Source: Carnegiea gigantea
Taxonomy: Eukaryota; Streptophyta; Magnoliopsida; Caryophyllales; Cactaceae
Length of the DNA stretch: 64,000 bases
Reading direction: 5' to 3'
Assembly: GCA_029747015.1 (NCBI GenBank)
Contig: JAKOGI010000574.1
Coordinates: 369,501-433,500, forward strand
Made by a program: the position numbers and the translations under genes. Positions 1 to 11,076 of this stretch are shown piece after piece. How positions within the stretch are numbered: the first letter of the stretch is position 1; every line of letters begins with the position of its first letter. The notes below the pieces were generated by a model, which was given only the letters and a program-made list of their open reading frames with translations, searched no databases and had not been told where the DNA came from.

Positions 1-963
1 AGCCCTTGTCAATCTAGTTTTGTTCCAGGACAGAATATTGATGATATCATTCTGGTTAAAGAAATAACACACTCAATAGCTAAAAGTAAGACTAAGACAA
101 AGCCCATGGCGGTTAAAATTGACCTTTCAAAAGGTCATGATAGTCTTGAGTGGCATTTTATCCAAGATACTTTAGATTATTTTGGTTTTCCTACCATTTT
201 TGCTTACCTTATCATGTGTTATATTCGTACTTGTACTATACAAGTGCTCTGGGAGGCTCAACCTGGTGACACCTTTGCCCAATCCCATGGGATAAGGCAA
301 GGGGACCCTTTATCCCCGTATATTTTTGCACTATGTACGGAACGTCTATCCTGCATTATCCATAATGAAGTGGCTTCTAAACATTGGATTCCTTTTAAAC
401 TTCGCTCATTTTAGGCATCCCATCTTTTTTATGCTAATAATGCACTTTTGTTTGGAGCCGCAATGCTTGATAATTTAGGAAATATGATTGGCACTACTAC
501 GAGATTTGGTCAACTTTCGGGCCTCACTATTAATATTCACAAATCCCATTTGATCTTTCCCAAATCTCTGCATCATAAACTTCGTTGCATTCTCTCTAAA
601 TCTATTCATATTCCTACATCTACTGCATTTGGTAAGTATTTGGGTATTCCTTTAGTAACTCTTAAACCTAAACCAAAACATTATAAAGAACTTGTCCTTA
701 GATTTTCTAAGTGCCTTGCAGAGTGGCAAACTAGGTTCCTCAATTTTGCTGGGCGCACAACTTTAGTTAAGTTTGTTCTATCCTCTATGCCTGTTTATCA
801 TATGCACTTTAACTCAATGGAGCAAATCATGAGGAGATTTATTTGGAATAAACATGATAAAGAGCGATATTATGCTCAGACTGGGTGGAAAACTATTTGC
901 TTACCTAAACAAATAGGAGACTTGGAATTAAAAATCTGGCGAAATGGAATCGAGCTTTTTTAA
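1..963 (+). pseudogene. LINE reverse transcriptase fragment
   Basis: Reverse transcriptase of an L1-type LINE, which would copy element RNA at the target site. The open frame runs from base 1 (SFVPGQNIDD) through the block KIDLSKGHDSLEW, where plant L1 elements usually have KIDLSKAYDSLEW, then the GIRQGDPLSPYIF block near base 290. After a stop at 412-414 the frame continues at 415-963 with the catalytic block, which reads FYANNALLF instead of the usual YADD, so both catalytic aspartates are lost. The later YLGIPL, WQTRFLNFAGR and IRRF/W blocks that end the plant L1 RT are recognisable. An enzyme from this copy would be inactive. Confidence 0.85.
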
Positions 964-2450
964 TTAAACTCCTTTGTGTTTGTTACCATTAGGAAAACCA
1001 TCCATGGGTTCATTTCATATGGGCCAAATATACCAATATTGAGTTCGCAGAAAGTAAAGCACATCATTCTCCTTTTTGGAAAAGCTTACTTCTAGTCAAG
1101 GACAATTTGTTTGACAATACTTGCATTCAAATTGGGAAAGGAGATACTACTTCATTCTGGTTTGATAAATGGCCTCCAACGTGACCTTTGGCTAAGCAAA
1201 TTGAGTCAGATCCCCCATCGTGGTGTGCCCATTTTCGTGTTAGTCAGTTCCTAACTAATGGTAATTGGAAGACTGAGTTATTAAGTTGCTTCCATCCACC
1301 TCCCCTTTGCACCTATATTCATCAAAAAATATGCACAGTTAATCAGGCACTCCCGGATTCCACCTGCTGGTCTGCTAATAAAAGTTAAGAAGTTTACAAT
1401 AGCTTCTGCATGTTCTTCCTTAATCTCTTCACACTTCCCTAAAAACAAAGTTGCTCAGTTAATCTGGGTTATTAAGGCACCATCAACAATGAAATTCCAT
1501 TTGTGGCATTTAATGCACAAATCCCTCCCAGTTGCTAATAAGTTAGCGTTGATTATTCCAGGACTAATTGCTTCCTCTGTGGTTTGCGGGTGTGACAGAG
1601 GATCATTTTCATGTCTTTCAAGACTATTCATTAGTAGGAGCAACTTGGGCTCGATTTCTGCCTTTATGTGATCCCCATAATTACCAACTTTTCTTTACTC
1701 TGAACTGGCAGGAATGGCTAGAATTTAATCTTTCTCCAATCGTTCGATTAAAATGGAATATCATGTTTGTGGTTATCTTTGGTGTTTATAGAAATCGATG
1801 TGTGTTCGACAAAATATGTCAACAGACATATCGATTCTGGATGAGAATTACTATTGATTTGTTTGGTATTCTCTCTTTACAGGATCATGTCTTTAATGGA
1901 GAACAGAAAATCATAACCTGGAAGCCGCCTGCAAAGCCCGCATTCAAAATCAATTTGGAAGCCTATCAAAGTGAGGCTCGTACAGTTGCTGTGGATGAGG
2001 CTATTATCCGAAACGCTGATTTTCAGTGGTTTATCGATATCACAAGGCAGATCGTGTCTCCTTGCATGCTGGAAATTTAGCTTTTAACATTAAAGGGGGC
2101 ATTAATCCAAGTGTGGGGATACCATCTTGATTATCTCGAAATTGATTTAGAGAAGCAGCTAATCATTGAACTTCAAGCGGGACTGCCAGGATGTCGCTCA
2201 TACTTAAAGAATGTGGTTACTGACGTCAAAGAGTTATTGGATGGTAAATGGCATATCACTTTAACCCTTTGCACATCAAGCAGCGCATCTCACTACGTCG
2301 GTGCTTGCGCTGATGAACCAAGGGCAGAAGGAGGCACTGGTGGTTCATTTTGTGCCGCCCAGTGCTTTGGAGTCAGCTTTGGAATTAGACAAAGAAACCC
2401 TCCAGTTTACCGGCAAAATCCATGAGGAAGATGACACTAGGAGTAACAGA
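964..2450 (+). pseudogene. LINE C-terminal region: zinc-binding RT segment and RNase H remnant
   Basis: Continuation of the LINE ORF2 protein, broken into short frames. At 1489-1650 the segment KFHLWHLMHKSLPVANKL followed by VVCGCD resembles the zinc-binding domain that follows plant LINE reverse transcriptases (W..LH..LPVANKL..C..C). At 1915-1965 the segment TWKPPAKPAFKINLE matches the start of the plant LINE RNase H domain (W.PP..g.fKiN.Dg), with the expected aspartate changed. The remainder to about 2450 has RNase H-like spacing but no clear catalytic residues. Stops and at least three frame changes mark it as a remnant. I am sure of the order of domains but not of exact edges. Confidence 0.65.
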
Positions 2451-2918
2451 AGGACTTTGCTGCCTAATTTTTTTTGGTTACTCTGCATGCATGGACTAGT
2501 GTATAAATGGTTTTATGTTAGTCATGATAAGGTGATATCTGCCCATTTTGCTGTTATAGGGTGGTTTTCTATGGCTTGGGACATTTTGGGTGATTAGACT
2601 GTCCCACTGATTTGGATCACTGCATGTATGAATTTCTGACTTAATATAATTCTTGATGTTTTCCCCCCAAAAAATAAAAATACTACACTAGTATCGTCAT
2701 CAAGTTGCTATCTTCGCTAGCAAAATGCATGGTTTGAGTGGATAGAATGGATTAGAAAAATTTCAAACCATCAAACCATAATTAAAAAGTTGAAAACACT
2801 TCAATTAAAGGTTTTTACTTTCTTTTTCTCTTTTTTGAGATTAAAAAACATAACACAATGAGATGCATTGATAGTGCAATTAGGTACACCTCTAGCAAAA
2901 TGTAAAAATAATATTCTA

Positions 2919-2936
2919 CAATAACAACAACAACTC
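2919..2936 (-). repeat. RTE 3' trinucleotide tail
   Basis: AAC-type repeat on the plus strand (TTG repeats on the element strand) directly next to the conserved RTE 3' UTR. It marks the site where target-primed reverse transcription began. Confidence 0.75.
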
Positions 2937-3329
2937 CCAGTGTGGGTCCCGCTTTCGTGGGATCTGGGGAGATCTAGACGTAGGCGATCTTACCTCTACC
3001 GGTAATTCTGCCCGCAGAGAGGCTGATTCCAAGAGACCCACAAAAATAAGATTTTGTGAAAACATTTTATAGAAGAAGGATTTTGTGAAAATATTTTATA
3101 GAGAAAAACTAAGGAAAAGCTGCAGAGAATGAACTAAGAAACACGAAAAAAAATCAGGTGGCAGTAACTATGTAAATATAAGTGCAATAAGGCAGAGGAA
3201 GATACTGTACCTTAATAAATAGAAGTAGGCAAACAATGTCTCTTCCCAAACGCATGAACTACCTGTATGCAAACATAACATACGAAAAAAAACCAGAACC
3301 AAACCCACTCTACCGTGACTGAGTGATGA

Positions 3330-3959
3330 CTACGAGGCTAACTCTCTGCAGTCTAAGATCTTAATTCTATCCCGACATAGTCTCCTATCCTGAGTCATAT
3401 CCTCCGTTAACCCTACAACTTTCAAGTCCTCTCTAATCACCTCGTCCAAACTCTTCTTTAGTCGTCCCTTCCCTCTTTTACCTTTGGGGATGTTAATTCT
3501 CTCACATCTCCTCACTGGAACGTCCACACTCCTTCTTTTCACATGGCCAAACCATCTGAATCTTATTTCTCTCAACTTATCTTCGATGGAAACCACTTTA
3601 ACTAAGTCTCTGATAACTCCATTACTAATCCTATCCATTCTCATATAACCACACATCCATCTAATCATCTTCATCTCTGCTACCATTAACCTTTGAACCT
3701 GAGTCTTTTTTACAGGCCAACACTCCGATCCATATAACACAGTAGGTCTAACTATCATACGATAAACTTTGCCTTTTAATCTTACATGCATTCTCTTATC
3801 ACACAGCACATCTGAAGCATACTTCCATTTTTGCCAGCCCACTTTTATACGGTGGCTAATATCTTTGTCAATGTCCTCTTCATGATGAATAATCGAGCCT
3901 AGATATTTAAACTTCTCGACTTTTGGTAACTGCATCCCCTCAATGGTGATTTCTCCCAT
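3330..3959 (-). pseudogene. RTE LINE protein, C-terminal region
   Basis: Open frame of 209 codons for the part of the RTE protein that follows the reverse transcriptase. Recognisable blocks are FKYLGSIIH near its start, VLYGSECWPVKK in the middle, MIRWMCG, and RFRWFGHVKRR near residue 140. This thumb and C-terminal module is typical of RTE-like LINEs in plants and animals. The upstream RT lies at 4055-4564 in a different frame, so the original single ORF is broken by at least one frameshift in the 3960-4054 interval. The start codon given by the frame is internal and not biologically meaningful. Confidence 0.8.
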
Positions 3960-4054
3960 CGCATCTTCCCTTCCACTAAAACAGCAATGAAGACATTCAG
4001 TCTTCGATCTATTTATTCTAAAGCCTCTAGACTCCAGTGTATGTCTCTATCGCT

Positions 4055-4564
4055 TTAATTTTCCATTAACTCCATTCGGGTCTCATCAACAAGAACAATA
4101 TCATCTACAAATAACATAAACCAAGGTAACTTATCTTGAATTCCTTTTGTAAGTTCATCCATAATTAGAATGAAAAGAAAAAGGCTTAAAGCAGAACCCT
4201 GATGTAGGCCCATACCAGCGCAGAAGTCGTTGGTAACTCCTCTTGACATACTAACACTCGTCATACCTCCCTCATACATATCCTTAATAAGTCGAATATA
4301 CACCGGTGACAATCCTTTTTTTTCCAAACATCTCCATAACACCTCACGCGGAATTCTATCATATACTTTTAACAGGTTAATGAACACTATATAAAGATCT
4401 ATCTTTCTATCTCTATACAATCCTATGAGCCTTCTAAGAAGGTAAATCGCCTCTGTGGTCGACCTGCTAGGCATAAAGCCAAATTGGTTCTCTGTTATTG
4501 AAATATCCTTCCGCAACCTTTTCTCAATCACCCTCTCCCACAACTTCATAGTATGACTCAACAA
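4055..4564 (-). pseudogene. RTE LINE reverse transcriptase
   Basis: Reverse transcriptase core of the RTE element. Blocks in order: ENQFGFMPSRSTTEAI (fingers), FINLLKVYDRIPREVLW (palm; the family normally has FIDLEKAYDRVP, so the first catalytic aspartate is replaced by asparagine), GLHQGSALSLFLF, and FVDDIVLVDE, which keeps the two aspartates of the active site. The substitution in the first motif and the broken frame upstream and downstream imply loss of activity. Upstream sequence to 4755 continues the same domain in another frame. Confidence 0.85.
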
Positions 4565-4755
4565 CTTTATACCCTTATAATTATTACAATCCTGAATATC
4601 ACATTTGTTCTTGTACAGTGGGATGACTATACTAAACCTCTATTCTCTTGGCATCTCAGCAGTCCTAAAAATAACATTGAAAAGCTCTGCTAGCCACTTC
4701 AATCCCTCTTCACCCAAACACTTCCATACTTCCATCGGTTTCTGATCTGGTCCCT

Positions 4756-4992
4756 CTACTTTCCCATTATTTCACCATTTAGGAGTTTAGAAAAGTACAT
4801 CTGCCATCTTTGCTTGATATCTGCATCGTCAAATAGCACCCTATTATTTTCATCTTTGATGCACCTCACGACACCAAAATCCCTTGTTCTTCTTTCCCTA
4901 GTCCTCGCTAGTTTGAAGACTTTCTTCTCACCTTCCTTGGTCTCCAGTTTTTGATATAACCTATCATAAGTCATGCTCTTTGCTACAAACAA
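4756..4992 (-). pseudogene. RTE LINE linker between endonuclease and RT
   Basis: Short frame (78 codons) containing KVFKLARTRERRTRDFG, CIKDENNRVL and IKQRWQMYFSKLLN. These blocks lie between endonuclease and reverse transcriptase in plant RTE proteins. It has no known catalytic role. The frame is limited by surrounding stops. The interval 4993-5218 continues the same linker in another frame (lysine- and alanine-rich). Confidence 0.7.
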
Positions 4993-5218
4993 TGGCTTTC
5001 TTGGCTACCTTTTTTGCTGCCTTATATCTAACTCTACTAATATCTTTCTCTTCATGCGTTCCGCTATTTGTGAAAGCAGTGTATGCTTCTTTTTTCTCCT
5101 TGACTTTTTCTTTTACCTCCTCATTTCACTACCAGGCTCCCTTCATTTTGTTGCCACCTTTTCTAGATGTACCAAGGATTTCCTTAGCTGATCTTCGAAT
5201 ATATTTTGCCATTACCTC

Positions 5219-6085
5219 TTACATTGTATCTGCATCTTCTACCTTCTTCCAAACTCCTTCTTCAGAAATCCTCTCTGCTAACTTCATAGCATTTTTCTTA
5301 ATAAGATTCCACCACTTAACTCTAGGCTCCCCAACACTTCTCCTTTTCCATTTTGAACATTTGAGCTCCACATCTAACACTAGCAATCTATGTTGAGTTC
5401 CTAAATACTCACTTAGTATCACCTTACAATCCTTACATAACCTTCTACTATCTACCATAATCAGGAAGTAATCAATTTGAGTCTTTCTGGGACCACTCAT
5501 AAAGGTCACCAAGTGGTCTTCCTTCTTCTTAAAAAAGGAGTTTGCTACCAACAAATCATAGGCGATCGCAAAGTTCAGGACGGAAACCTCTCCATTATTT
5601 CTCTCCCCATAACTGAAACCTCCGTGAGCCGTGTCATACCCGTCTGTTTCGACACCAATATGGCCATTAAAGTCTCTTCCAATGAAAAGTTTCCTGCTTC
5701 GAGGTACGTCCTAAATGACCATATCCAAATCCTCCTAAAATTGCTTATTAATATCGTCCGACAAACCTATTTGATGTGCATAAACACTAACCACATTAAG
5801 GATTTTCGAACCCACCACTACCTCAATGGCCATAATTCGATCACTTTTACGCCTCACTTCAACAACAAAGTCGACCAACTCTTTGTCAATCAAAATACCA
5901 ACTCCATTTCTCTCCTTGCTTGAACCCGAATACCACAACTTATACCCATCAACTTCTCTAGTTTTAGGCCCCACCCACCTAGTCTCTTGCACACATGATA
6001 TGCTGATTCTACGTCTATGCAAAAACTTAACTAATTTTATTGACTTACCAGTAAGTGGCCCAATATTCCAAGAGGCTAGGTGCAC
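5219..6085 (-). pseudogene. RTE LINE endonuclease domain
   Basis: Apurinic/apyrimidinic-type endonuclease that nicks target DNA for RTE retrotransposition. Residues from 6085 downwards give ASWNIGPLTGKS (motif 1; the family asparagine is kept), CVQETRWVG with the catalytic glutamate, YKLWYSG and RNGVGILID. A second open segment at 5554-5219 carries RKTQIDYFLI and LGTQHRLLVLDV, equivalent to the C-terminal D..L and Q/DHR/SL motifs of the fold. The two segments are in different frames, with a break near 5555-5734. The start near 6085 follows the family, in which the endonuclease is at the N terminus. Confidence 0.82.
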
Positions 6086-6150
6086 CTTCTGAAACCCTAC
6101 ACCCTCCTACCCCCATTTTCTCCAGGGGGACAGACTGAAACGACTACATT

Positions 6151-8079
6151 GCTCGCCACTAGCTTAAACTACCAATACCAACCCCAAAGACACTAATAAT
6201 AGATACTACTGCTAATCATAAAATGAGTTTGCACTCAACACTAATGAGGGATTAAACAATCAAAACACACCAAAAGAATAATTGGGTAGGCCCAACTAAT
6301 AGGAAAAGAACAAAGTACTAAAACCAAAAGGCAAAGAGACGTTAACTAGAAACACAAAATTAGTTAACAAGACTAGTAATCTACTTGGCAAGAATACACA
6401 ACTAGTCAAAAAGAATGAATGAGCAAATACAAGGAGCTAATAGCCCTTCTTAATAACAATGGTAACAAAATAAAGGGAGTAAATAATATACTATGCAAAA
6501 AGAAAACAATACTCGATTACCCCAATAATAAACTCAAAAAAATAAAAAAATAATAACAGCAAGTATGTCCAGTCCCCCTCACCAAATCTAAATAAATTAC
6601 TTCGATGATCAAGCTTTTCAAGAGTCGACGTTCAAAAATCAAGGGGCAATTAACATAAACTAACATATACCTTATAATAAAGTAGAGAAAAGCATTTCCT
6701 TAATGAGCTGCTTATTTTAATTCCTAATAATCCAATGCTATCAAAAGTCTCCAACTGCTTTGAACTTTTTCTCAAGTTGTCAAAAAAGTGTAATTAAGTC
6801 CAAAGGGAATGTCTAAGGGGGCAAGTTGAAGCAGCCAGCACGTGGAAGGTGGAGGGAAATAGAGAATCGTGACCTAACACACCTACTTCACTAGGGCTGG
6901 GCTGTAATGCGATATAGAAAGCAAGTAATAAAATAAGCTAGACAAATACAAATCAAGTGCACGAAAAGGAAGGCAAAATAAAGCAATATTAAAGCTGAGT
7001 TCAGAGCTGGCTTTTCACAAAAATGGCAAGGATTAGCTCAGGTAGTACTTACACCTCCCTTACCTTAACGCAAAGTAGAGCAGGCTCCTGGGGAATAGGC
7101 CCCAACGGTCCAAAAGGGCCAGATGGTGTTAGAGGGCCGGAGTGGGTGGCGGTGCACTGGAGAACAGAGCAAATCCAGCCCAGCTGTGAGTCCCACCGTG
7201 GAGTGTCTAGCCACTACAGTGTTGCTGGGCAGTTAAGGCTAGAGTAGCGAGGATTGAAGATGAAAGTGGGACTTGGCGATGATGGATCCCCGGCGTTGAA
7301 GCTTGTTGTAAATGGTCGTTGAATTGCCGGAATCAATGACAGACGCCAGACCTCCAAATGGTTTACCATTGACCCGAGCTCAGAAATATTTATCCAGTAA
7401 GAGTTCAGCATCCCACTAAAATTCCTCGTGGTCCTGATACTACAAAAGCTTCCTCTCGAATTCTCGACACCCATAAGCAGATATGATAACCCCAGAAAAA
7501 TAAGAACAAGAACGACCAACTAAAACCACCAGAAAAACTAAGGAAACGATAAATATCAAGATAGTGAGTGATCTATAGGCGTTGATTCAAGATTATCTGA
7601 ATCGAAATTCCGATGGTTGTCAGCTCGATGATGCAAGAACAATATTTTCACTCCTATAAATTGTACTTGTTTGTGCAAAACAACAGTTTAAATGGTTAAT
7701 GATTTGGTTTGTTTTTAAAAATTTCAAAACCAAACCAAATAATTTATAACAGAAATCAAACCGAACTAAAAAGTATAGTTTGATCCGAATTGACTTATAA
7801 ATTGAACCATATTATGATTTATGAACACCTCTAAACTATTCACCTAACACTCAAAGAATGCGCTCTATATGGTAGCTCATTATCAACTCATTTAAGTTTC
7901 AACTGTGGGTTTAAAATTGACTTGAAACAGGTGACGTATCTAACCGTATTAAAATGATATAGATGTAAAATACTTACGGAGTAAGTATTAAATTAATACT
8001 GACTCTTTTTTTAATATAAAAAAAGTATTACTGTTGCACAAATTATTATGACGAAATTATTTTTCATGAGTTCTCGCAC
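6151..8079. other. Unassigned AT-rich sequence between LINE and host locus
   Basis: About 1.9 kb with no recognisable gene. The first part may be 5' leader of the RTE element. A GC-richer patch at 7020-7520 gives short open frames on both strands but no protein family is recognised. 7650-8040 is AT-rich with short purine/pyrimidine tracts. No element ends were identified. Confidence 0.5.
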
Positions 8080-8447
8080 GTGACCGATCATGTCTCATAC
8101 ATTCGGCCTAACACGAGCCCAAAGGCCCCAAACACGAGAAGGCCCCATCTTGGCATCTATTTGATTCCAAAATGTTCCAGAAAACGCGCGCGAATACAAC
8201 AGATCGTATCTGCTGAGACATTTGGCAACCAATGGCAACACAATTTAGACCTCAAATTACACCAATTGCACCCAATCTTTTCCCCCACAAACGAAGGAAT
8301 CAGCAGCATCAGTTGCTCTCTTACCTCTCACCAAATCAGCACAAAAGCAGCTTCTTCTGCAAATTTAAATCTCTTTGTTTAGTTGCTGTTGACCCATCTC
8401 GGTGCTTTTGTAACCTTCTTCATTCTTTCTTCTGTTAAAAAAGCGAC

Positions 8448-8480
<33 letters not shown>
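8080..8480 (+). promoter_or_regulatory. Putative 5' flank and leader of the iPGAM pseudogene
   Basis: Sequence just upstream of the first homologous codon. It is C- and T-rich in places and ends in a pure GA microsatellite (8450-8479), a feature common in plant 5' UTRs. The CACGTG-like core at 8077-8082 (gcacgtgac) resembles a G-box. No transcription start can be placed, and transcription of this decayed copy is not shown by the sequence. Confidence 0.4.
8450..8480 (+). repeat. GA dinucleotide microsatellite
   Basis: About 15 uninterrupted AG units directly before the first iPGAM-homologous codon. The first codons after it read GAA GGG GGT where a start ATG GG. would be expected, so expansion or slippage of this repeat may have destroyed the start codon. 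Confidence 0.9.
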
Positions 8481-8482
<2 letters not shown>

Positions 8483-8640
8483 GGGTTTGGAAGTGTCGTG
8501 GAAATTGGCGGGTCATCCGAAACTGCCCAAAGGGAAGACAGTCGCTGTGGTTGTGTTGGATGGGTGGGGGTAAGGCTGAACGTGGACGTTATAACTGTAT
8601 TCATGTAGCTGACACCCCCACCATGGACTCTCTTAAACAG
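8481..8640 (+). pseudogene. iPGAM exon 1 remnant
   Basis: Encodes SWKLAGHPKLPKGKTVAV and VVVLDGWG, the N terminus of plant iPGAM including the first metal-binding aspartate (VLDGWG). The next codon is TAA at 8571. The family sequence resumes in another frame (RYNCIHVADTPTMDSLK), so a small indel lies at about 8565-8575. The exon ends at AAACAG before a GT donor at 8641. No ATG lies between the TAA at 8436 and the homologous frame, so the start is lost. Confidence 0.9.
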
Positions 8641-9129
8641 GTACATTCAATTCAATCAGCTTTCTTTTTAATCCCTCTCTCTCTCTCCCCCTGTTCTATA
8701 AACCTTGAGATCACATTACAATTGCTAATGATCCGACGGTAGAGTAGAGCCGATGGGGGAAAATGCTAGAAGAGAGCGGAGAAATGAAAGGGAGACTACA
8801 TTTGCAATCAATGCAAGTAAGTGGGAGGTGAATTGCCATAATTTGACCCAAATGGGGAGGTGAACTGTTGATAATTTCTCACAGATGCCAAAAGAAAGTG
8901 GGATAGACTGCAGATATTAGATGGCTGCCCCATTGTATTACTGCTGCGTCCATTCTATAGTAGATGTTGGGGACAACAACAGCAATGTCAAAAACTGGGC
9001 GGTTGAGCTGTTTTCCGGGACAAAAGCAATGCCTTTCTGTGCACATTTTCATTGGATCAGAACAAACTTCATAGGTAAACAATGAAACCAAACCTCCCAA
9101 GAACTAGAAACCAAAAAACTGAACTGGGG

Positions 9130-9920
9130 ATCATGGGTCACTAACCAAAATATTTCGCGACTGAAGAACTTCAACAATGAACATATGCTTAATGGACTCG
9201 GTAAACAAAACGTAGTTAAATACCATTAACTAATCCTAAAAACAAGGAAACAACCGACTATTGCTTTGAAGCTGTTAGTCAACACTCCCCTTGCTTCCAA
9301 GCTTGTCACCAAGCTTGTCACTCCCATCTGCAATGCTTCGGGGAAGAGATTTGTGGGAACATTTTCAACCTGCTTTGGTTGTGCTGGAGTAACTCAAAAT
9401 TATTGATCCACCTGTCAAATGACAACAAATTTCTATGTGCTTTTACTAAGAAATGCCAGATTCTTTGTGATGGAGATTGTTGCTTTCTTGTCACAAGAGA
9501 TCTCTGTTCCACCTCATTGAAGTTGAAGAAAATCTGCCAATAATCTCCATAGCCAATAGCAACGTATCTTACTTCTGATGAAGATAAAGTTACGATATCT
9601 TATTTCTTTGAACTCCTTGAAACAGCTCCAGAAGCAGGGAGAATATGAAGCTAGAAGTGCTCTTTCTTTCTTCTAAGCATCCTGCCCGATATCTATAAGA
9701 AAAGCCTAATAATCTGAAATATTAAACTTTTGAGTAACGAATCCCAAAGTCAACAATTCCAGCTACATAAGGAAGAATACTCTTTGCTGCCCGAGATAGT
9801 GCAATGATGGGTTGTGACTGCACTAACCGAAAATGTAATGTTTGGTCTTTATGACACAAATAATCTAAACCACCAACAATACTCCAAAATTGCCTTGGCA
9901 GTGCCATCATTAGCTGCAAG
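9130..9920 (-). mobile_element. Copia 3' fragment, minus-strand arm of an inverted repeat
   Basis: On the minus strand, 9919-9722 encodes FWSIVGGLDYLCHKDQ and AAKSILPYVAGIVDFGIRY. These match the end of a Copia reverse transcriptase (avG.L.YL..trPDi, then AaKriLRYv.gT.dfGi.Y). Downstream at about 9540-9130 lies sequence homologous, in inverted orientation, to 10230-11110 (RNase H end and following non-coding DNA). No LTR or full ORF remains. Confidence 0.65.
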
Positions 9921-10189
9921 TTTTAATTCACATTCAGGGGTGCAGGCATTGATTTGCAGTTCAACATGTTAAACATCTTTCGGAAATCAGTTGCATATTT
10001 CTTTCGTGAGATGAAAAGTTCAATCGTATTCTGATTCGCTCAAGCCCAAGAAAATAATGCAACAAACCCAAGAACGACACATTAAACCTTTGAATCATTC
10101 AAGACTTCAATTCTTCAACAAAGATATTCAGTGTACTTAATATAAATCATGTCATCATCATAAAGACATTCCCCAAGGAAATCACGTTG

Positions 10190-10470
10190 CTGTTACTTGT
10201 CAAGTTGTTTGGCTACTGAGGCTGTTAGCTGATTTTCTTCAAGTTTACAGAGGTGGAACTAAGATCATTTGTGATAAGAAAGCAACAATCTTCATGACAA
10301 AAAATCCAACATTTCATAGTAGGACAAAGCACATAGACATTCGTCATCATTTCATTCAAAATCTGGTTACAAGCAGAAAAATAATTTTGAGTTATTAGAG
10401 CAGAAACAAGCTTTGAAGCAAGGGTGACTATGACTAAGTGCTTCAAAGTAATGGTTGTTTGTTTCCTTGT
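10190..10470 (+). mobile_element. Copia RNase H fragment, plus-strand arm
   Basis: Translating 10250-10380 on the plus strand gives ICDKKATIFMTKNPTFHSRT followed by KHIDIRHHFI, the end of the Copia RNase H domain (CDNksAi.l.knp..H.RTKHIdir.HfI). A stop follows soon after. Its reverse complement is present at about 9390-9535 in weaker form, so the two fragments form an inverted pair inside intron 1 of the iPGAM locus. Confidence 0.75.
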
Positions 10471-10882
10471 TTTAGGATTTTATAATGAAAGGTAAGCATG
10501 CCGATCCACTGGCCCTTATCTTATTTCATTCAAAATCTGGTTACACGCAGAAAAATAGTTTTGAGTTACTATAGCACAAACAAGCTTTGAAGCAAGGGTG
10601 ACTATGACAAAGTGCTTCAAAGTAATGGTTGGTACTTGGTTGTTTTCTTGTTTTGGGATTTTATAATGAAAGGTAAGCATACCGACCCACTGCCCCCTAT
10701 CTTATTTCATTCAAAATCTGGTTACAAGCAGAAAAATAATTTTGCGTTACTGCAGCACAAACAAGCTTTGAAGCAAGGGTGACTATGACTAAGTGCTTCA
10801 AAGTAATGGTTGGTACTTGGTTGTTTCCTCATTTTAGGATTTTATAATGAAAGGTAAGCATGCCGAACCACTGTCCCCTATC
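10351..10882 (+). repeat. Three tandem copies of a 174-180 bp unit
   Basis: Units begin TTCATTCAAAATCTGG at about 10351, 10525 and 10705. Each contains AAGCTTTGAAGCAAGGGTGA and ends near AAGGTAAGCAT and a CCACTG...CCCTATC block. The unit starts inside the Copia RNase H coding end and extends into its 3' flank. The copies are only slightly diverged, so the triplication is younger than the Copia fragment. Confidence 0.9.
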
Positions 10883-10889
10883 TCAAGGC

Positions 10890-11076
10890 AACCCAATGGG
10901 CTTTGTACAGGCGGGGGGAGGGGAAGGGGTTTTAACCCACAATAACCAAGCTTATAAACTTGGTTGGTAGCCTTTCGCATCTCCAAACCAAGAGAATTGC
11001 AAGTCATGAGATTCGATCTCATGACCTCTAGCTTGGAAGGCCACCTTAAAGCCACTTGATCTAAGAGCTCTTGGCT
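10890..11076 (-). mobile_element. Putative tRNA-derived SINE
   Basis: On the minus strand the segment starts near 11076 with GAGCTCTTAGATCAAGTGG, which resembles a pol III A box, and about 45 bases later has GAGATCGAATCTC, which resembles a B box (GGTTCGANTCC), within CATGAGATCGAATCTCATG. It continues into a pyrimidine-rich 3' part (CCTTCCCCTCCCCCCGCC). A tRNA-like head with an unrelated tail of about 100 bases is the plan of plant SINEs. No poly(A) or TSD was confirmed. Confidence 0.55.

Larger units (their letters stand above)
1..2680 (+). mobile_element. L1-type LINE, 3' part, degenerate
   Basis: This is the 3' portion of a plant L1-like non-LTR retrotransposon; its 5' part lies outside the window. 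Reading in order on the plus strand one finds a reverse transcriptase from base 1, a zinc-finger-like RT-associated segment, an RNase H-like segment, and an A-rich 3' end (2669-2680, following a run of C). There are no LTRs. Frames change several times and key residues are altered, so this copy is dead. The A-rich tail sets the 3' boundary; no target-site duplication can be tested because the 5' end is not in view. Confidence 0.85.
2919..6150 (-). mobile_element. RTE-type LINE, nearly complete, degenerate
   Basis: A second non-LTR retrotransposon, on the minus strand, of the RTE type. From its 5' end (about 6150, inferred) it encodes an apurinic-type endonuclease, a linker, a reverse transcriptase and a C-terminal region with the RWFGHV block, ending in a 3' UTR and a short TTG-type repeat tail (AACAACAACAAC on the plus strand, 2922-2934). 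The 3' UTR at 2935-3045 has the CCCAGTGTGGG and GGGATCTGGGGAG blocks seen at 3' ends of RTE elements and related SINEs in many dicots. The short trinucleotide tail in place of poly(A) supports RTE over L1. The 5' boundary is uncertain because no target-site duplication was found. Confidence 0.85.

Noticed and set aside
7023..7519. Small genes in the GC-richer patch near 7.0-7.5 kb
   Set aside because: Short frames on both strands, no domain, no start context; could be 5' leader of the RTE element.
8383..8742. 119-codon frame with an arginine-glutamate repeat as a separate gene
   Set aside because: The RE repeat is the GA microsatellite; the rest is iPGAM exon 1 read partly in the wrong frame and then intron 1.
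10900..11076. A true tRNA gene
   Set aside because: Only A- and B-box-like parts are present; no cloverleaf with anticodon stem could be formed by eye, and the sequence runs on into a SINE-like tail.
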